DNA of 9,261 nucleotides from Patescibacteria group bacterium (GTDB taxonomy: Bacteria; Patescibacteriota; Patescibacteriia; Patescibacteriales; GWC2-42-12), in NCBI GenBank assembly GCA_018813805.1, contig JAHJAP010000115.1:1-9261 (forward strand), given 5' to 3'. The notes beneath the pieces were generated by a model. The model was not told the origin of the DNA and did no database searches. It saw only the letters and a list, made by a program, of their open reading frames with translations. Shown here one piece after another: positions 1 to 6,859 of this stretch. Numbering within the stretch: the stretch's first letter is position 1; each line of letters opens with the position of its first letter. Both the position numbers and the translations under genes were made by a program.

Positions 1-186
<186 letters not shown>

Positions 187-220
187 TTAATTTCTAATTT
201 TCAATTTTCAAACAATTCTC

Positions 221-248
221 AATTAGGAATTAGGAATTAGGGCTTAGG
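221..248. repeat. Short tandem repeat, 7-bp unit AATTAGG
   Basis: Three perfect copies of AATTAGG (221-241) are followed by one diverged copy, GCTTAGG (242-248). The preceding 40 bases are a related degenerate run of AATTTTC/TAATTTC words. This is low-complexity intergenic DNA upstream of gltX, with no coding potential seen. Confidence 0.7.
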
Positions 249-251
249 AAT

Positions 252-315
252 TTTGTCATTCCCGAAAAGCCTTTTTCTTTTGTCATTCCCGCAGAGCCAA
301 AAAAGCGGGAATCCA
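252..315. repeat. Intergenic ATTCCCGC/GCGGGAAT inverted repeat with an extra half copy
   Basis: The word TTTGTCATTCCCG occurs twice (252-264 and 279-291). The second copy pairs with a downstream GCGGGAAT (305-312), giving 8-bp perfect arms (285-292 and 305-312) around a 12-base loop, followed by CCA. This layout, TGTCATTCCCG...CGGGAATCCA, resembles short dispersed intergenic palindromes of the REP or dRS3 type known in many bacteria. The first copy at 252 lacks a partner arm and looks like a truncated unit. The bases are much more GC-rich than the surrounding spacer. Confidence 0.6.
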
Positions 316-383
316 TTTCGTTATTAAATTTTAATACTGAGTTTTTTTCCTTCATGAGATTATTTATATTCTTACTTCTAACT

Positions 384-413
384 TATGGATTGCGGGTCAA
401 ATCCACAATGATA
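384..413. repeat. Possible decayed second palindromic repeat
   Basis: TATGGATTGCGGGTCAAATCCACAATG holds 6-bp arms TGGATT (386-391) and AATCCA (400-405) and ends CAATGATA. It resembles a diverged unit of the TGGATTCCCG...CGGGAATGACA type, in the opposite orientation to the element at 279-315. The evidence is word similarity and weak dyad symmetry only. Confidence 0.35.
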
Positions 414-439
414 CTGTTTTTTGATCGGCAGATAGACTC

Positions 440-622
440 TTAATGGCAAGCTAAATAAAACCAAATATTAAAAATAAGAGAGATAACTAAAATAATACTA
501 ACAATAATTAACGCACAATGCAATTTTTTAACGTTATCTTTATCAACTATTCGATTTTTATCTAAAAGTAAAGAAGTAAAATCGTTTAACAAATAAATAT
601 ATTTTTTTATTGATAATTTCAT
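440..622 (-). CDS. Small single-pass membrane protein of unknown function (60 aa)
   Basis: I do not recognise a family. The protein has a basic, polar N-terminal half (lysines at 2, 6, 7, 22, 28, 32 and 33) and one strongly hydrophobic stretch at about residues 36-58, ending Cys-His at the C-terminus. This predicts a C-terminally anchored single-pass protein whose short N-terminal part is cytoplasmic by the positive-inside rule. Its ATG (622-620) overlaps the stop of the upstream glycosyltransferase-Nudix gene as ATGA, the usual arrangement for translational coupling. That overlap is the main reason to believe the ORF is real. No separate Shine-Dalgarno sequence is evident. A role near the membrane alongside the glycosyltransferase is inference only. 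It could still be a chance ORF. Confidence 0.6.
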   Translation of the reverse strand: MKLSIKKYIYLLNDFTSLLLDKNRIVDKDNVKKLHCALIIVSIILVISLIFNIWFYLACH

Positions 623-1926
623 AAGCTATGCTTTATTATTTGTTTAAATTTTTCCAAAAATATTTTAGTGGATGGTTTTCTTGATAAATAAACTTGATCA
701 ATTAATCCAGAACTATCAACCCAACGCCATGCGCTATGTTCCCAAAAATTAATTTTTATATCCTCATCTTGACCTAAAAATTCAGCAATAAATAAACCTT
801 GTTTTTGCCCTTTATATCCATAAACATCTTTAGATAAAACATTGAATTTAGATATTTTCTTGCCAAACTCATAAACATGTAATTTTGAAAAATTCGCAAT
901 AGGTTTAAATTTATTATTATTTATTTCTTCAGATAATTCGCGAAAGCCTGCCTTTGCCAAACTTTGTCCATCTGTTCCGCCTTGTGGCAGTTGCCAATGA
1001 TTCTTTTCATTAATTCTTTCAACAATTAATATTTTGTATTTTATTTTCTCTTCTTGAGTAGTGCCGTCTTGATAAAGAGGATCGGAGGGATTGTATTTAA
1101 GGTGGTCTGTGGAATTGTATTTTTTGTAAAGCATGCAGACAACATTTGGGCGATAAAAAAATGGTAAAACAAAACGCCAAAGAAAAAATTGTATAGGGAA
1201 AATTATCACTGCATTATAAATTCTTTTCCAACGGCAAGGTTGTTTTATTAACCGCCACAGCCATTCTATGCCGATTATTCTAAATATTTTTGGCGCTCGT
1301 TTAATTTTACCAGTTAAAAAATCAAAAGCTCCGCCAATTCCAATTCCAAATTTAACTGATGGCCAATTTTTTAAATTATAAAAAATAAATTTTTCTTGTG
1401 ATGGAGAACCTAAAGTGCAAAAAATTATTTCTGGTTGAAATTGTTTTATTTTATTAAAAATTTCAATATTAATAGGATAAGCTCCTGCTGTTTTTTCATT
1501 TTTTATTCGATCAACATTTTGAACAATTAATTTTAATTTTGGATATTTTTTAGATAAAGAGATTGCTATATCTTGAGCGCTGGATAATCCGTCTTTCCAA
1601 TTAAAAATAGCTACTTTTCGTTCTTGTTGTTGGGCTAATTTTAAAACATCTTTAATTAAATCAGCGCCACTAATTCTTAATAAATTTACACCCATAAACC
1701 AACCAACTATTTTTAAACCAATGCCATCAGCCATGGCCAAAGTAGCTTTATTTAATATATAAAAAAGCTCTTCATCATGCCTTGTTGCTGTTAAAATAAT
1801 TTCTGGATTAGGCGTAACTAAATAATATTGCTCTTTATTATTTAACAATTTTTCAATTTCTACTAAAGCTTCTTGTTTATTAGCAAAAACATTAATTTTA
1901 ACACCTAAAATATTGATTAATCTCAT
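619..1926 (-). CDS. WecG/TagA/CpsF (GT26) glycosyltransferase fused to a C-terminal Nudix-like domain
   Basis: Numbering is from the ATG at 1926-1924 (435 aa). Residues 2 to about 235 form a GT26 sugar transferase, a family that adds N-acetylmannosamine-type sugars to lipid-linked glycan precursors at the inner face of the membrane. Seen motifs are ILGVKI (6-11), TPNPE (38-42), ADGIG (66-70), SGADL (86-90), GSPSQE (173-178), GGAFDFLTG (198-206), RAPKIF (210-215) and EWLWRL (221-226). A hydrophobic stretch (about 239-258) follows and may hold it at the membrane. Residues about 295-425 resemble a Nudix hydrolase of RppH type: WQLPQGG (311-317) and the REUxEE core RELSEE (329-334). The Nudix box is imperfect: Gln321 replaces the usual Glu, the loop is one residue short, and Asn336 replaces Gly. 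The frame extends to a TTG at 2016, but the GT26 fold starts at the internal ATG and a promoter lies just before it. The stop overlaps the next gene by 4 nt. Confidence 0.9.
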   Translation of the reverse strand: MRLINILGVKINVFANKQEALVEIEKLLNNKEQYYLVTPNPEIILTATRHDEELFYILNKATLAMADGIGLKIVGWFMGVNLLRISGADLIKDVLKLAQQQERKVAIFNWKDGLSSAQDIAISLSKKYPKLKLIVQNVDRIKNEKTAGAYPINIEIFNKIKQFQPEIIFCTLGSPSQEKFIFYNLKNWPSVKFGIGIGGAFDFLTGKIKRAPKIFRIIGIEWLWRLIKQPCRWKRIYNAVIIFPIQFFLWRFVLPFFYRPNVVCMLYKKYNSTDHLKYNPSDPLYQDGTTQEEKIKYKILIVERINEKNHWQLPQGGTDGQSLAKAGFRELSEEINNNKFKPIANFSKLHVYEFGKKISKFNVLSKDVYGYKGQKQGLFIAEFLGQDEDIKINFWEHSAWRWVDSSGLIDQVYLSRKPSTKIFLEKFKQIIKHSL

Positions 1927-1932
1927 AAGTAA

Positions 1933-1961
1933 ATTATATTTCAAAAAACAAATTTTGGCAA
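1933..1961 (-). promoter_or_regulatory. Sigma-70-type promoter for the glycosyltransferase-Nudix gene
   Basis: On the minus strand TTGCCA (1961-1956) and TATAAT (1938-1933) are separated by 17 bases. The predicted transcription start falls at about 1926, on the ATG of the glycosyltransferase, so the mRNA would be leaderless or nearly so. The -35 box overlaps that of the divergent promoter. Confidence 0.65.
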
Positions 1962-1984
1962 TTTTTATTAAAATATGATATAAT
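1955..1984 (+). promoter_or_regulatory. Sigma-70-type promoter for the secreted surface protein gene
   Basis: TTGGCA (1955-1960) and a perfect TATAAT (1979-1984) are 18 bases apart. Transcription would start near 1991, giving a 5' leader of about 68 nt before the ATG at 2059. Confidence 0.65.
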
Positions 1985-2040
1985 TTTTTATAAAGGTCGG
2001 ATTTTATTTTATTCAAATAACTATATTTTCTCTTAATTTT

Positions 2041-2048
2041 AGGAGAAG
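2041..2048 (+). promoter_or_regulatory. Ribosome binding site of the surface protein gene
   Basis: AGGAGAAG sits about 10 bases before the ATG at 2059. It is one of only two clear Shine-Dalgarno sequences in the window and fixes the start of this gene. Confidence 0.7.
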
Positions 2049-2058
2049 CAAAAAAAAT

Positions 2059-3750
2059 ATGTTAAAAAATTTTTTATGTTATTTTTTAAGTTTTGTTTTT
2101 ATTTTTTCATCCATGATAATGGTAACTCCAGTATTGGCAGATAACAAGGTTTGTGGTGTGGATAATACAATCTACAATTCTGCTACTGAAGCAGAAACAG
2201 CAGGTGTTGATATTTCTTATAACTTTGCTTGCGTTAATACTACTAATGAATCAACATTATATGAAGCAAAAAGTAATATTAATTTTACTGGAACATTAAT
2301 TGAAGTTGGTTCAACTAATATCCCTACAAACATTATTGTGCGCAATAATACTACCAAAGAAGATTACCCTATTAATATTACAGAAAATACTATTTTAGGT
2401 CAAAAAAAAGAGCAAGCAACAAATTTAGCTCATTGGATTCCCGGAGATCAAATAAAGGTAATTGGCAAAAAAAATGAAAATATTGAATCTATTGATGCAA
2501 CAACATTAATAAATCTTGCGATTTCTTTAAAAAACAATAAAGGCATTAATGGTTGGATTACAAAAATCTCTTCATCAACCAGTGAAATTACTTACAAATG
2601 GAAAAATAAAGAAAATACTTTTAAATATGACAATAAAACTCGTTTTGTTGTTGGCGCAAAAGCTTCAACCACTGTTGATAATTTAAAAATTGGAGATCGT
2701 ATTCGTGTTCGTTTAATAGAAAATACCAGCCAAATTGCTTTAGCAAAAATTATTATAGTTTTAAGACGTGGCAATGATCTTTTTATGAAAATTCGTACTT
2801 TTACTCCTAGCGTAACTTTAGTAAGATTAAGCAGTACGATTGTGCCAACCACTATTCAAGTAAAAATGGATAAAACTCCTGGCATACACGCTAATGATGT
2901 TAATAATTTAATTGGTGCAGAAGGAACATTAATAACAGTTAATATTACCGAGAATACAAAAATCGTGCGTAAATATTTTGGTAATACCACTCTTGATGAA
3001 TTTTCAGTAGGAGATAAATTAAAAATAATTGGCAGAATCAATGACGACAATACTGTTGATGCTAAAGTAATAAAAAATAATTCTATTTGGAAGGCAGGAG
3101 TAGCTAATCATATTGGAGTTGTTACTGGCATTGATACTTCTAGCAATTATTTAACAGTTAATTGGACTCCTCTTCAGCATATTACTAAAAAGAAATTAAA
3201 AGAAAAATTATTAAAGTCAAAAACAAAGGTTATTGCTCAAGCTTTATCAAAAAAGAATTTAAAAGATGCTAAAGATACTATTAAAAATAAAATTGAAAAA
3301 GTAGTTTCTGAAAAAATTGATAAACTTGTTAGAAAAGTAGAGTCTAAAAAAATTCAAATAAACCGCATAAAACAAGATGGTATAAAAGTTGGCGATTTAA
3401 TTAAACGTTTACCTGAGAAAAAAATAAAAGTTCAAATCACCAACAATACCAAGATTATTATTGGTACTAATAGCAACGCCACTATTGCTGATATAAAAAA
3501 CAATGACAAAATAAGAGTGCGTGGTGTTATGCAAAAAACTTCTTCTACTGTTGTAGCTGACGTTATTGTGGTAGTAAATTCTTTACCAGAAATAGAAGAA
3601 CCTGAAGACGTTTCTATTAATGATGTAAATGAAGTAATAAACGAAATTACCACTGATGACACTAGTAATGATGTAGTAAATAACCCTATATCAAAAGTTG
3701 AAAAAATAATAGAAGTTGAAAATTCAACACCCACCCAGCCTATTCAATAA
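2059..3750 (+). CDS. Secreted or surface protein: signal peptide, Kazal-like motif, DUF5666-like repeats
   Basis: The 563-aa protein starts with a Sec signal peptide (basic residue, hydrophobic core about 5-20, likely cleavage after VLA at residue 27). Residues 31-58, VCGVDNTIYNS...AGV...FAC, match a Kazal-like motif, but the usual middle Cys is Thr43, leaving Cys32 and Cys58. About four diverged beta-rich units then follow (about 75-154, 163-234, 250-344 and 350-507). Three of the four carry a GD-x-I/L-(K/R)-(V/I) signature: GDQIKVIG (129-136), GDRIRVR (212-218), GDKLKIIG (318-325); the fourth has NDKIRVRG (482-489). This resembles DUF5666-type repeats. A Lys-rich, probably helical stretch (about 376-445) interrupts the last unit. 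The C-terminal 55 residues are rich in Asp, Glu, Asn and Thr. There is no second membrane segment or LPXTG motif, so it is secreted or held by other means. Molecular function is unknown. Confidence 0.88.
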   Translation: MLKNFLCYFLSFVFIFSSMIMVTPVLADNKVCGVDNTIYNSATEAETAGVDISYNFACVNTTNESTLYEAKSNINFTGTLIEVGSTNIPTNIIVRNNTTKEDYPINITENTILGQKKEQATNLAHWIPGDQIKVIGKKNENIESIDATTLINLAISLKNNKGINGWITKISSSTSEITYKWKNKENTFKYDNKTRFVVGAKASTTVDNLKIGDRIRVRLIENTSQIALAKIIIVLRRGNDLFMKIRTFTPSVTLVRLSSTIVPTTIQVKMDKTPGIHANDVNNLIGAEGTLITVNITENTKIVRKYFGNTTLDEFSVGDKLKIIGRINDDNTVDAKVIKNNSIWKAGVANHIGVVTGIDTSSNYLTVNWTPLQHITKKKLKEKLLKSKTKVIAQALSKKNLKDAKDTIKNKIEKVVSEKIDKLVRKVESKKIQINRIKQDGIKVGDLIKRLPEKKIKVQITNNTKIIIGTNSNATIADIKNNDKIRVRGVMQKTSSTVVADVIVVVNSLPEIEEPEDVSINDVNEVINEITTDDTSNDVVNNPISKVEKIIEVENSTPTQPIQ

Positions 3751-3758
3751 AATGTAGA

Positions 3759-3802
3759 ACAAAACAAAAAAACAAGACAATATCTTGTTTTTTTGTTTTG
3801 TC
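3759..3802 (+). terminator. A/T-rich hairpin terminator after the surface protein gene
   Basis: Two perfectly complementary 19-base arms (3759-3777 and 3783-3801) enclose a 5-base loop. The 5' arm is nearly all A and C and the 3' arm nearly all T and G. It starts 9 bases after the stop codon. The stem is AT-rich and its T run lies within the 3' arm, so it is an atypical intrinsic terminator, but position and perfection support the call. Confidence 0.75.
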
Positions 3803-3803
3803 T

Positions 3804-3851
3804 TTAATGGGTCTGTCGCCGAATACCGAATTCGGCAACAAGACCCTTAAT
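3804..3851. repeat. TTAAT-flanked palindromic repeat element, copy 1 (imperfect)
   Basis: TTAAT, then a dyad from GGGTCT (3809-3814) to AGACCC (3841-3846), then TTAAT. The inner stem is GCCGAAT (3818-3824) with ATTCGGC (3830-3836). The left arm plus centre (3809-3827) is identical over 19 bases to copy 2 at 8733-8751. The right arm has drifted. It sits between the upstream terminator and the clpB promoter, 5 bases before the -35 box. Confidence 0.85.
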
Positions 3852-3856
3852 TCCTA

Positions 3857-3885
3857 TTGACAAGCATTGCTAGCTATATTATATT
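3857..3885 (+). promoter_or_regulatory. Sigma-70-type promoter of clpB
   Basis: A perfect TTGACA (3857-3862), a 17-base spacer and TATATT (3880-3885). The predicted start at about 3892 lies inside the CIRCE operator, leaving a leader of about 85 nt. Confidence 0.85.
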
Positions 3886-3889
3886 AATA

Positions 3890-3916
3890 TTAGCACTCAG
3901 AACTTTGGAGTGCTAA
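3890..3916 (+). promoter_or_regulatory. CIRCE operator (HrcA repressor binding site)
   Basis: TTAGCACTC (3890-3898), 9 bases, GAGTGCTAA (3908-3916): an exact match to the canonical CIRCE inverted repeat. HrcA binds this site and represses heat-shock genes until unfolded protein ties up GroEL. Its place at the transcription start is the classic repressing position. It implies that an hrcA gene exists elsewhere in this genome. Confidence 0.97.
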
Positions 3917-3938
3917 TAAAACTTTATAAACTTTACAA

Positions 3939-3970
3939 ACTTTTAACTTTAAGAACTTTTAACTTTAAGA
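3939..3970 (+). repeat. Perfect 16-bp tandem duplication in the clpB leader
   Basis: ACTTTTAACTTTAAGA occurs twice head to tail (3939-3954 and 3955-3970), followed by ACTTAT and the start codon. Related AACTTTA words continue upstream (3919-3938). The repeat fills the place where a Shine-Dalgarno sequence would be expected; the only purine-rich word near the start is AAGA. Confidence 0.85.
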
Positions 3971-3976
3971 ACTTAT

Positions 3977-6637
3977 ATGTTTGATAAATTTACTTTTAAA
4001 TCACAAGAAGCAATTATTAATTCTCAAATAATTGCTCAAGATCATGGTCAACAACAAATCGAAGCTATTCACATTTTAGCTTCTTTACTTTTGCAAAACG
4101 AAAGCCTAGTTAAACCAATTTTGGAAAAATTAAATATTGCGCCAGCAATAATTCAAAAACAAATTTTTGAAATAATTGAAAAATTACCAAAAATTCCCGT
4201 TATTTCTGCTGTTGGCACCATCCAAGGCACTGCTGAGGTCGCTATGGTTTTAGAACACGCTAAAAAAGAAGCTGAACAATTAGATGATGAATTTATTTCC
4301 ACTGAACATATTTTGTTAGCTTTAATTAAAATAAAATCAAAAGCGCAGAATATTTTAATCAATAGTAAAATTGAATATGAAAAAGTTTTAAAAATACTAT
4401 CTCAATTGCGCGGTTCGCACAAAATATCTGACCCTAATCCAGAAAGTAAATTTCAAGTTTTAAAAAAATATACAATTAATTTAACTGAATTAGCCAGACA
4501 AAAAAAACTAGATCCAGTTATTGGTCGACATGATGAAATTAGAAGAATTATGCAAGTTTTATCTCGTAGAACAAAAAATAATCCTGTGTTAATCGGCGAG
4601 GCTGGTACAGGCAAAACTGCTATTGTTGAAGGATTAGCTCAACGTATTGTTGTTGGCGATGTTCCTGAAACTTTAAAAAATAAAGAATTAATTAGTTTGG
4701 ATTTAGGTTCTTTGGTAGCAGGCTCAAAATTTCGTGGAGAATTTGAAGATCGTTTAAAAACAATTTTAAAAGAAATTAAGACTCAAGATGGGAAAATTAT
4801 TCTTTTTATAGATGAATTACACACTCTTGTTGGTGCTGGCGCTTCAGAAGGCTCAATAGATGCCTCTAATATGCTTAAGCCAGCATTAGCTCGGGGAGAA
4901 TTAAAAGCTATTGGCGCTACTACTACCAAAGAATATCAAAAATATATTGAACGTGATGCAGCTTTAGAGCGACGTTTTCAACCAATTTTTGTATCTGAAC
5001 CAAGTATTGAGGATACTGTTGGCATATTAAGAGGTATTAAAGAAAAATACGAAGTACATCATGGCGTTAGAATTACTGATGATGCTTTAATCGCTGCTGC
5101 TAAATTATCAGCGCGTTATATTGCTGATCGTTTTTTGCCTGACAAAGCCGTTGATCTGGTTGATGAAGCAACTTCGGCTTTGCGCATGGAAATTGATTCA
5201 TCTCCCGAAGAGTTGGATAATTTAAAACGAGAAATTAAACGTTTAGAAATTGCCAAAGTTGGTTTAGTCAAAGAAAATAAAAAAAGAGCTAAAATAAGTA
5301 ATATTAATAAACAATTAGCACAATTAAAAGAACAGGCTAATCAATTAGAACTTCATTGGCAAAATGAAAAACAAGCTATTACCAAAATTAGACAAGCCAA
5401 ACAACAAATTGATGAATTAAAAGCTAAAGCAGAAATTATTGAACGTCGCGGCGATGATTTAACTAAAGTAGCGGAAATTCGTTATTCCAAAATTCCTGAA
5501 TTAGAAAAAGAAATTAAACACTTTGAAATTGAATTAATTAAAATTCAAAGTGCTGGTCAACGTATTTTAAAAGAAGAAATTGATGAAGAAGATATTGCTA
5601 AAGTAGTTTCTCGTTGGACAGGAGTTCCTGTTGCCAAAATGTTAGAATCAGAAATAAAAAAATTAGCTCAAGCTGAAGAAATTTTAAATAAACGCGTTAT
5701 TGGTCAAGATAAAGCAATTAAATCAGTGGCCAACGCAATTAGACGATCACGCGCTGGCATTAATGAAGAAAAAAAACCAATTGGCTCATTTATTTTTGTT
5801 GGTCCAACAGGAGTTGGTAAAACCGAATTGGCTAAAGCTTTAACTGAATTAATGTTTAATGACGAAGCTGCATTAATTAGATTAGATATGAGCGAATTTA
5901 TGGAAAAACATTCTGTTGCTAAAATTATTGGAGCTCCTCCTGGCTATATCGGCTATGAAGAAGGCGGCCAACTTACTGAAAAAATTCGCCATCGACCTTA
6001 TAGTATTGTTTTATTTGATGAAATTGAAAAAGCTAACTCAGATGTTTTTAATATTCTTTTACAAATTTTAGATGATGGCAAATTAACCGATTCCAAAGGA
6101 CGAGTTGTTAATTTTAAAAATACTATTATTATTATGACCTCTAATTTAGGCAATGAAGTTATTAAAGAATATTCTATTGGTTTTTCAGATGGCAGTAACG
6201 AAACCAATGTTCATGCAATGCGTGAGCAAGAAATGAAAGAAAAAATTGATAAAATTTTGAAAGATACTTTTAAATTGGAATTTTTAAATCGCATTGATGA
6301 AATTGTTATTTTTAAAAGTTTAAATAAACAGGTTTTATCAAAAATTGTTGACTTAGAATTATCTAAAATAGAAAAAAGATTAAAAAATAAAGAAATTAAT
6401 TTAAGGATTGGATTAAAAGTAAAAAAAATGTTAGCTGAAAAAGGCTTTGATATAACTTTTGGAGCTCGCGTTTTAAAACGAACAATTCAGAATTTAATTT
6501 TAGATGAATTAGCCTTAGAAATAATTGAAGGAAAAATTAAAAGTGGTGATAAAGTAATTATTGATCTTGGCGCTAAAAATGAAGTAACTATGAATGTTGC
6601 TAAATTTATCTCCCTTGAGCCAGTAAAATCAAAATAA
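3977..6637 (+). CDS. clpB: ClpB-type AAA+ disaggregase with a ClpP-loop-like IGF motif
   Basis: This hexameric chaperone threads aggregated proteins through its pore with DnaK/DnaJ. Order of domains in the 886 residues: double Clp-N domain (1 to about 145); first AAA+ module with Walker A GEAGTGKT (207-214), pore loop KFRGE (251-255), Walker B ILFIDE (275-280) and arginine pair Arg332-333; long coiled-coil middle domain (about 405-530); second AAA+ module with Walker A GPTGVGKT (609-616), pore loop GYIGYEEGG (656-664), Walker B VLFDEIEK (678-685), arginine finger in FLNRIDE (769-775) and sensor-2 GAR (829-831). The full-length middle domain and its [20 protein letters not shown] segment mark ClpB rather than ClpC. 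The oddity is EYSIGFSDG (731-739), an IGF-bearing insertion after TSNLG at the place of the ClpP-binding loop of ClpC, which classical ClpB lacks. Transcription is under a CIRCE operator. The start ATG fits the family N-terminus MFDKFT. Confidence 0.95.
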   Translation: MFDKFTFKSQEAIINSQIIAQDHGQQQIEAIHILASLLLQNESLVKPILEKLNIAPAIIQKQIFEIIEKLPKIPVISAVGTIQGTAEVAMVLEHAKKEAEQLDDEFISTEHILLALIKIKSKAQNILINSKIEYEKVLKILSQLRGSHKISDPNPESKFQVLKKYTINLTELARQKKLDPVIGRHDEIRRIMQVLSRRTKNNPVLIGEAGTGKTAIVEGLAQRIVVGDVPETLKNKELISLDLGSLVAGSKFRGEFEDRLKTILKEIKTQDGKIILFIDELHTLVGAGASEGSIDASNMLKPALARGELKAIGATTTKEYQKYIERDAALERRFQPIFVSEPSIEDTVGILRGIKEKYEVHHGVRITDDALIAAAKLSARYIADRFLPDKAVDLVDEATSALRMEIDSSPEELDNLKREIKRLEIAKVGLVKENKKRAKISNINKQLAQLKEQANQLELHWQNEKQAITKIRQAKQQIDELKAKAEIIERRGDDLTKVAEIRYSKIPELEKEIKHFEIELIKIQSAGQRILKEEIDEEDIAKVVSRWTGVPVAKMLESEIKKLAQAEEILNKRVIGQDKAIKSVANAIRRSRAGINEEKKPIGSFIFVGPTGVGKTELAKALTELMFNDEAALIRLDMSEFMEKHSVAKIIGAPPGYIGYEEGGQLTEKIRHRPYSIVLFDEIEKANSDVFNILLQILDDGKLTDSKGRVVNFKNTIIIMTSNLGNEVIKEYSIGFSDGSNETNVHAMREQEMKEKIDKILKDTFKLEFLNRIDEIVIFKSLNKQVLSKIVDLELSKIEKRLKNKEINLRIGLKVKKMLAEKGFDITFGARVLKRTIQNLILDELALEIIEGKIKSGDKVIIDLGAKNEVTMNVAKFISLEPVKSK

Positions 6638-6660
6638 AAAAACCTATTCAGGTTTTTATT
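6638..6660 (+). terminator. Intrinsic terminator of clpB
   Basis: AAAAACCT (6638-6645), a 4-base loop and AGGTTTTT (6650-6657) begin directly after the clpB stop codon and run into ATTTGTT. The stem is short, but position and T run fit a rho-independent terminator. Confidence 0.7.
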
Positions 6661-6684
6661 TGTTAAAAATAGAGTAATATTTTG

Positions 6685-6757
6685 AGCCACCCATCGGACT
6701 CGGACCGATGACCTACGGTTTACAAAACCGTTGCTCTACCAACTGAGCTAGGGTGGC
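6685..6757 (-). tRNA. tRNA-Thr (anticodon UGU)
   Basis: The 73-nt cloverleaf is complete: acceptor GCCACCC/GGGTGGC, D stem GCTC/GAGC with loop AGTTGGTA, anticodon stem ACGGT/ACCGT with loop TTTGTAA (anticodon TGT, reading ACA), T stem ATCGG/CCGAT and discriminator T. CCA is not encoded. The T loop reads TCCGAGT, with C at position 55 where nearly all tRNAs have T (pseudouridine 55). Confidence 0.96.
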
Positions 6758-6766
6758 AACAAGTTC

Positions 6767-6795
6767 ATCATAACTTATAACAATAAATTTTTCAA
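6767..6795 (-). promoter_or_regulatory. Promoter of tRNA-Thr
   Basis: On the minus strand TTGAAA (6795-6790), a 17-base spacer and TATGAT (6772-6767). The predicted start near 6760 is a few bases before the mature tRNA 5' end, so the 5' leader would be very short. Confidence 0.65.
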
Positions 6796-6806
6796 GATTA
6801 TTTATA

Positions 6807-6843
6807 AAAAGCCCTTGGTGGAAATAGTGTCCCAAAGGCTTTT
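6807..6843 (-). terminator. Intrinsic terminator of the PEPCK-like gene
   Basis: On the minus strand AAAAGCC (6843-6837) pairs with GGCTTTT (6813-6807), extended past one mismatch by TTGG (6835-6832) with CCAA (6818-6815). A T-rich run follows. It lies 17 bases after the stop codon and separates this gene from tRNA-Thr. Confidence 0.8.
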
Positions 6844-6859
6844 AATTTTGTAATTTTAA

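Noticed and set aside
1927..2016. N-terminal 30-residue extension of the glycosyltransferase from a TTG start
   Set aside because: TTG is a rare start, the GT26 fold begins just after the internal ATG at 1926, and both divergent promoters fall inside this stretch.
2592..3050. Two antisense ORFs of 86 and 64 codons within the surface protein gene
   Set aside because: They lie opposite a clear coding frame, have no recognisable motif or ribosome site, and look like by-products of its codon composition.
3432..3734. Antisense ORF of 100 codons at the end of the surface protein gene
   Set aside because: Its Ser/Thr/Ile-rich product mirrors the Asp/Asn/Val-rich sense frame; no start signals seen.
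3977..6637. Calling the chaperone ClpC because of the IGF loop
   Set aside because: The middle domain is about 120 residues with ClpB-specific sequence, longer than that of ClpC, so ClpB is the better name with the loop noted as an anomaly.
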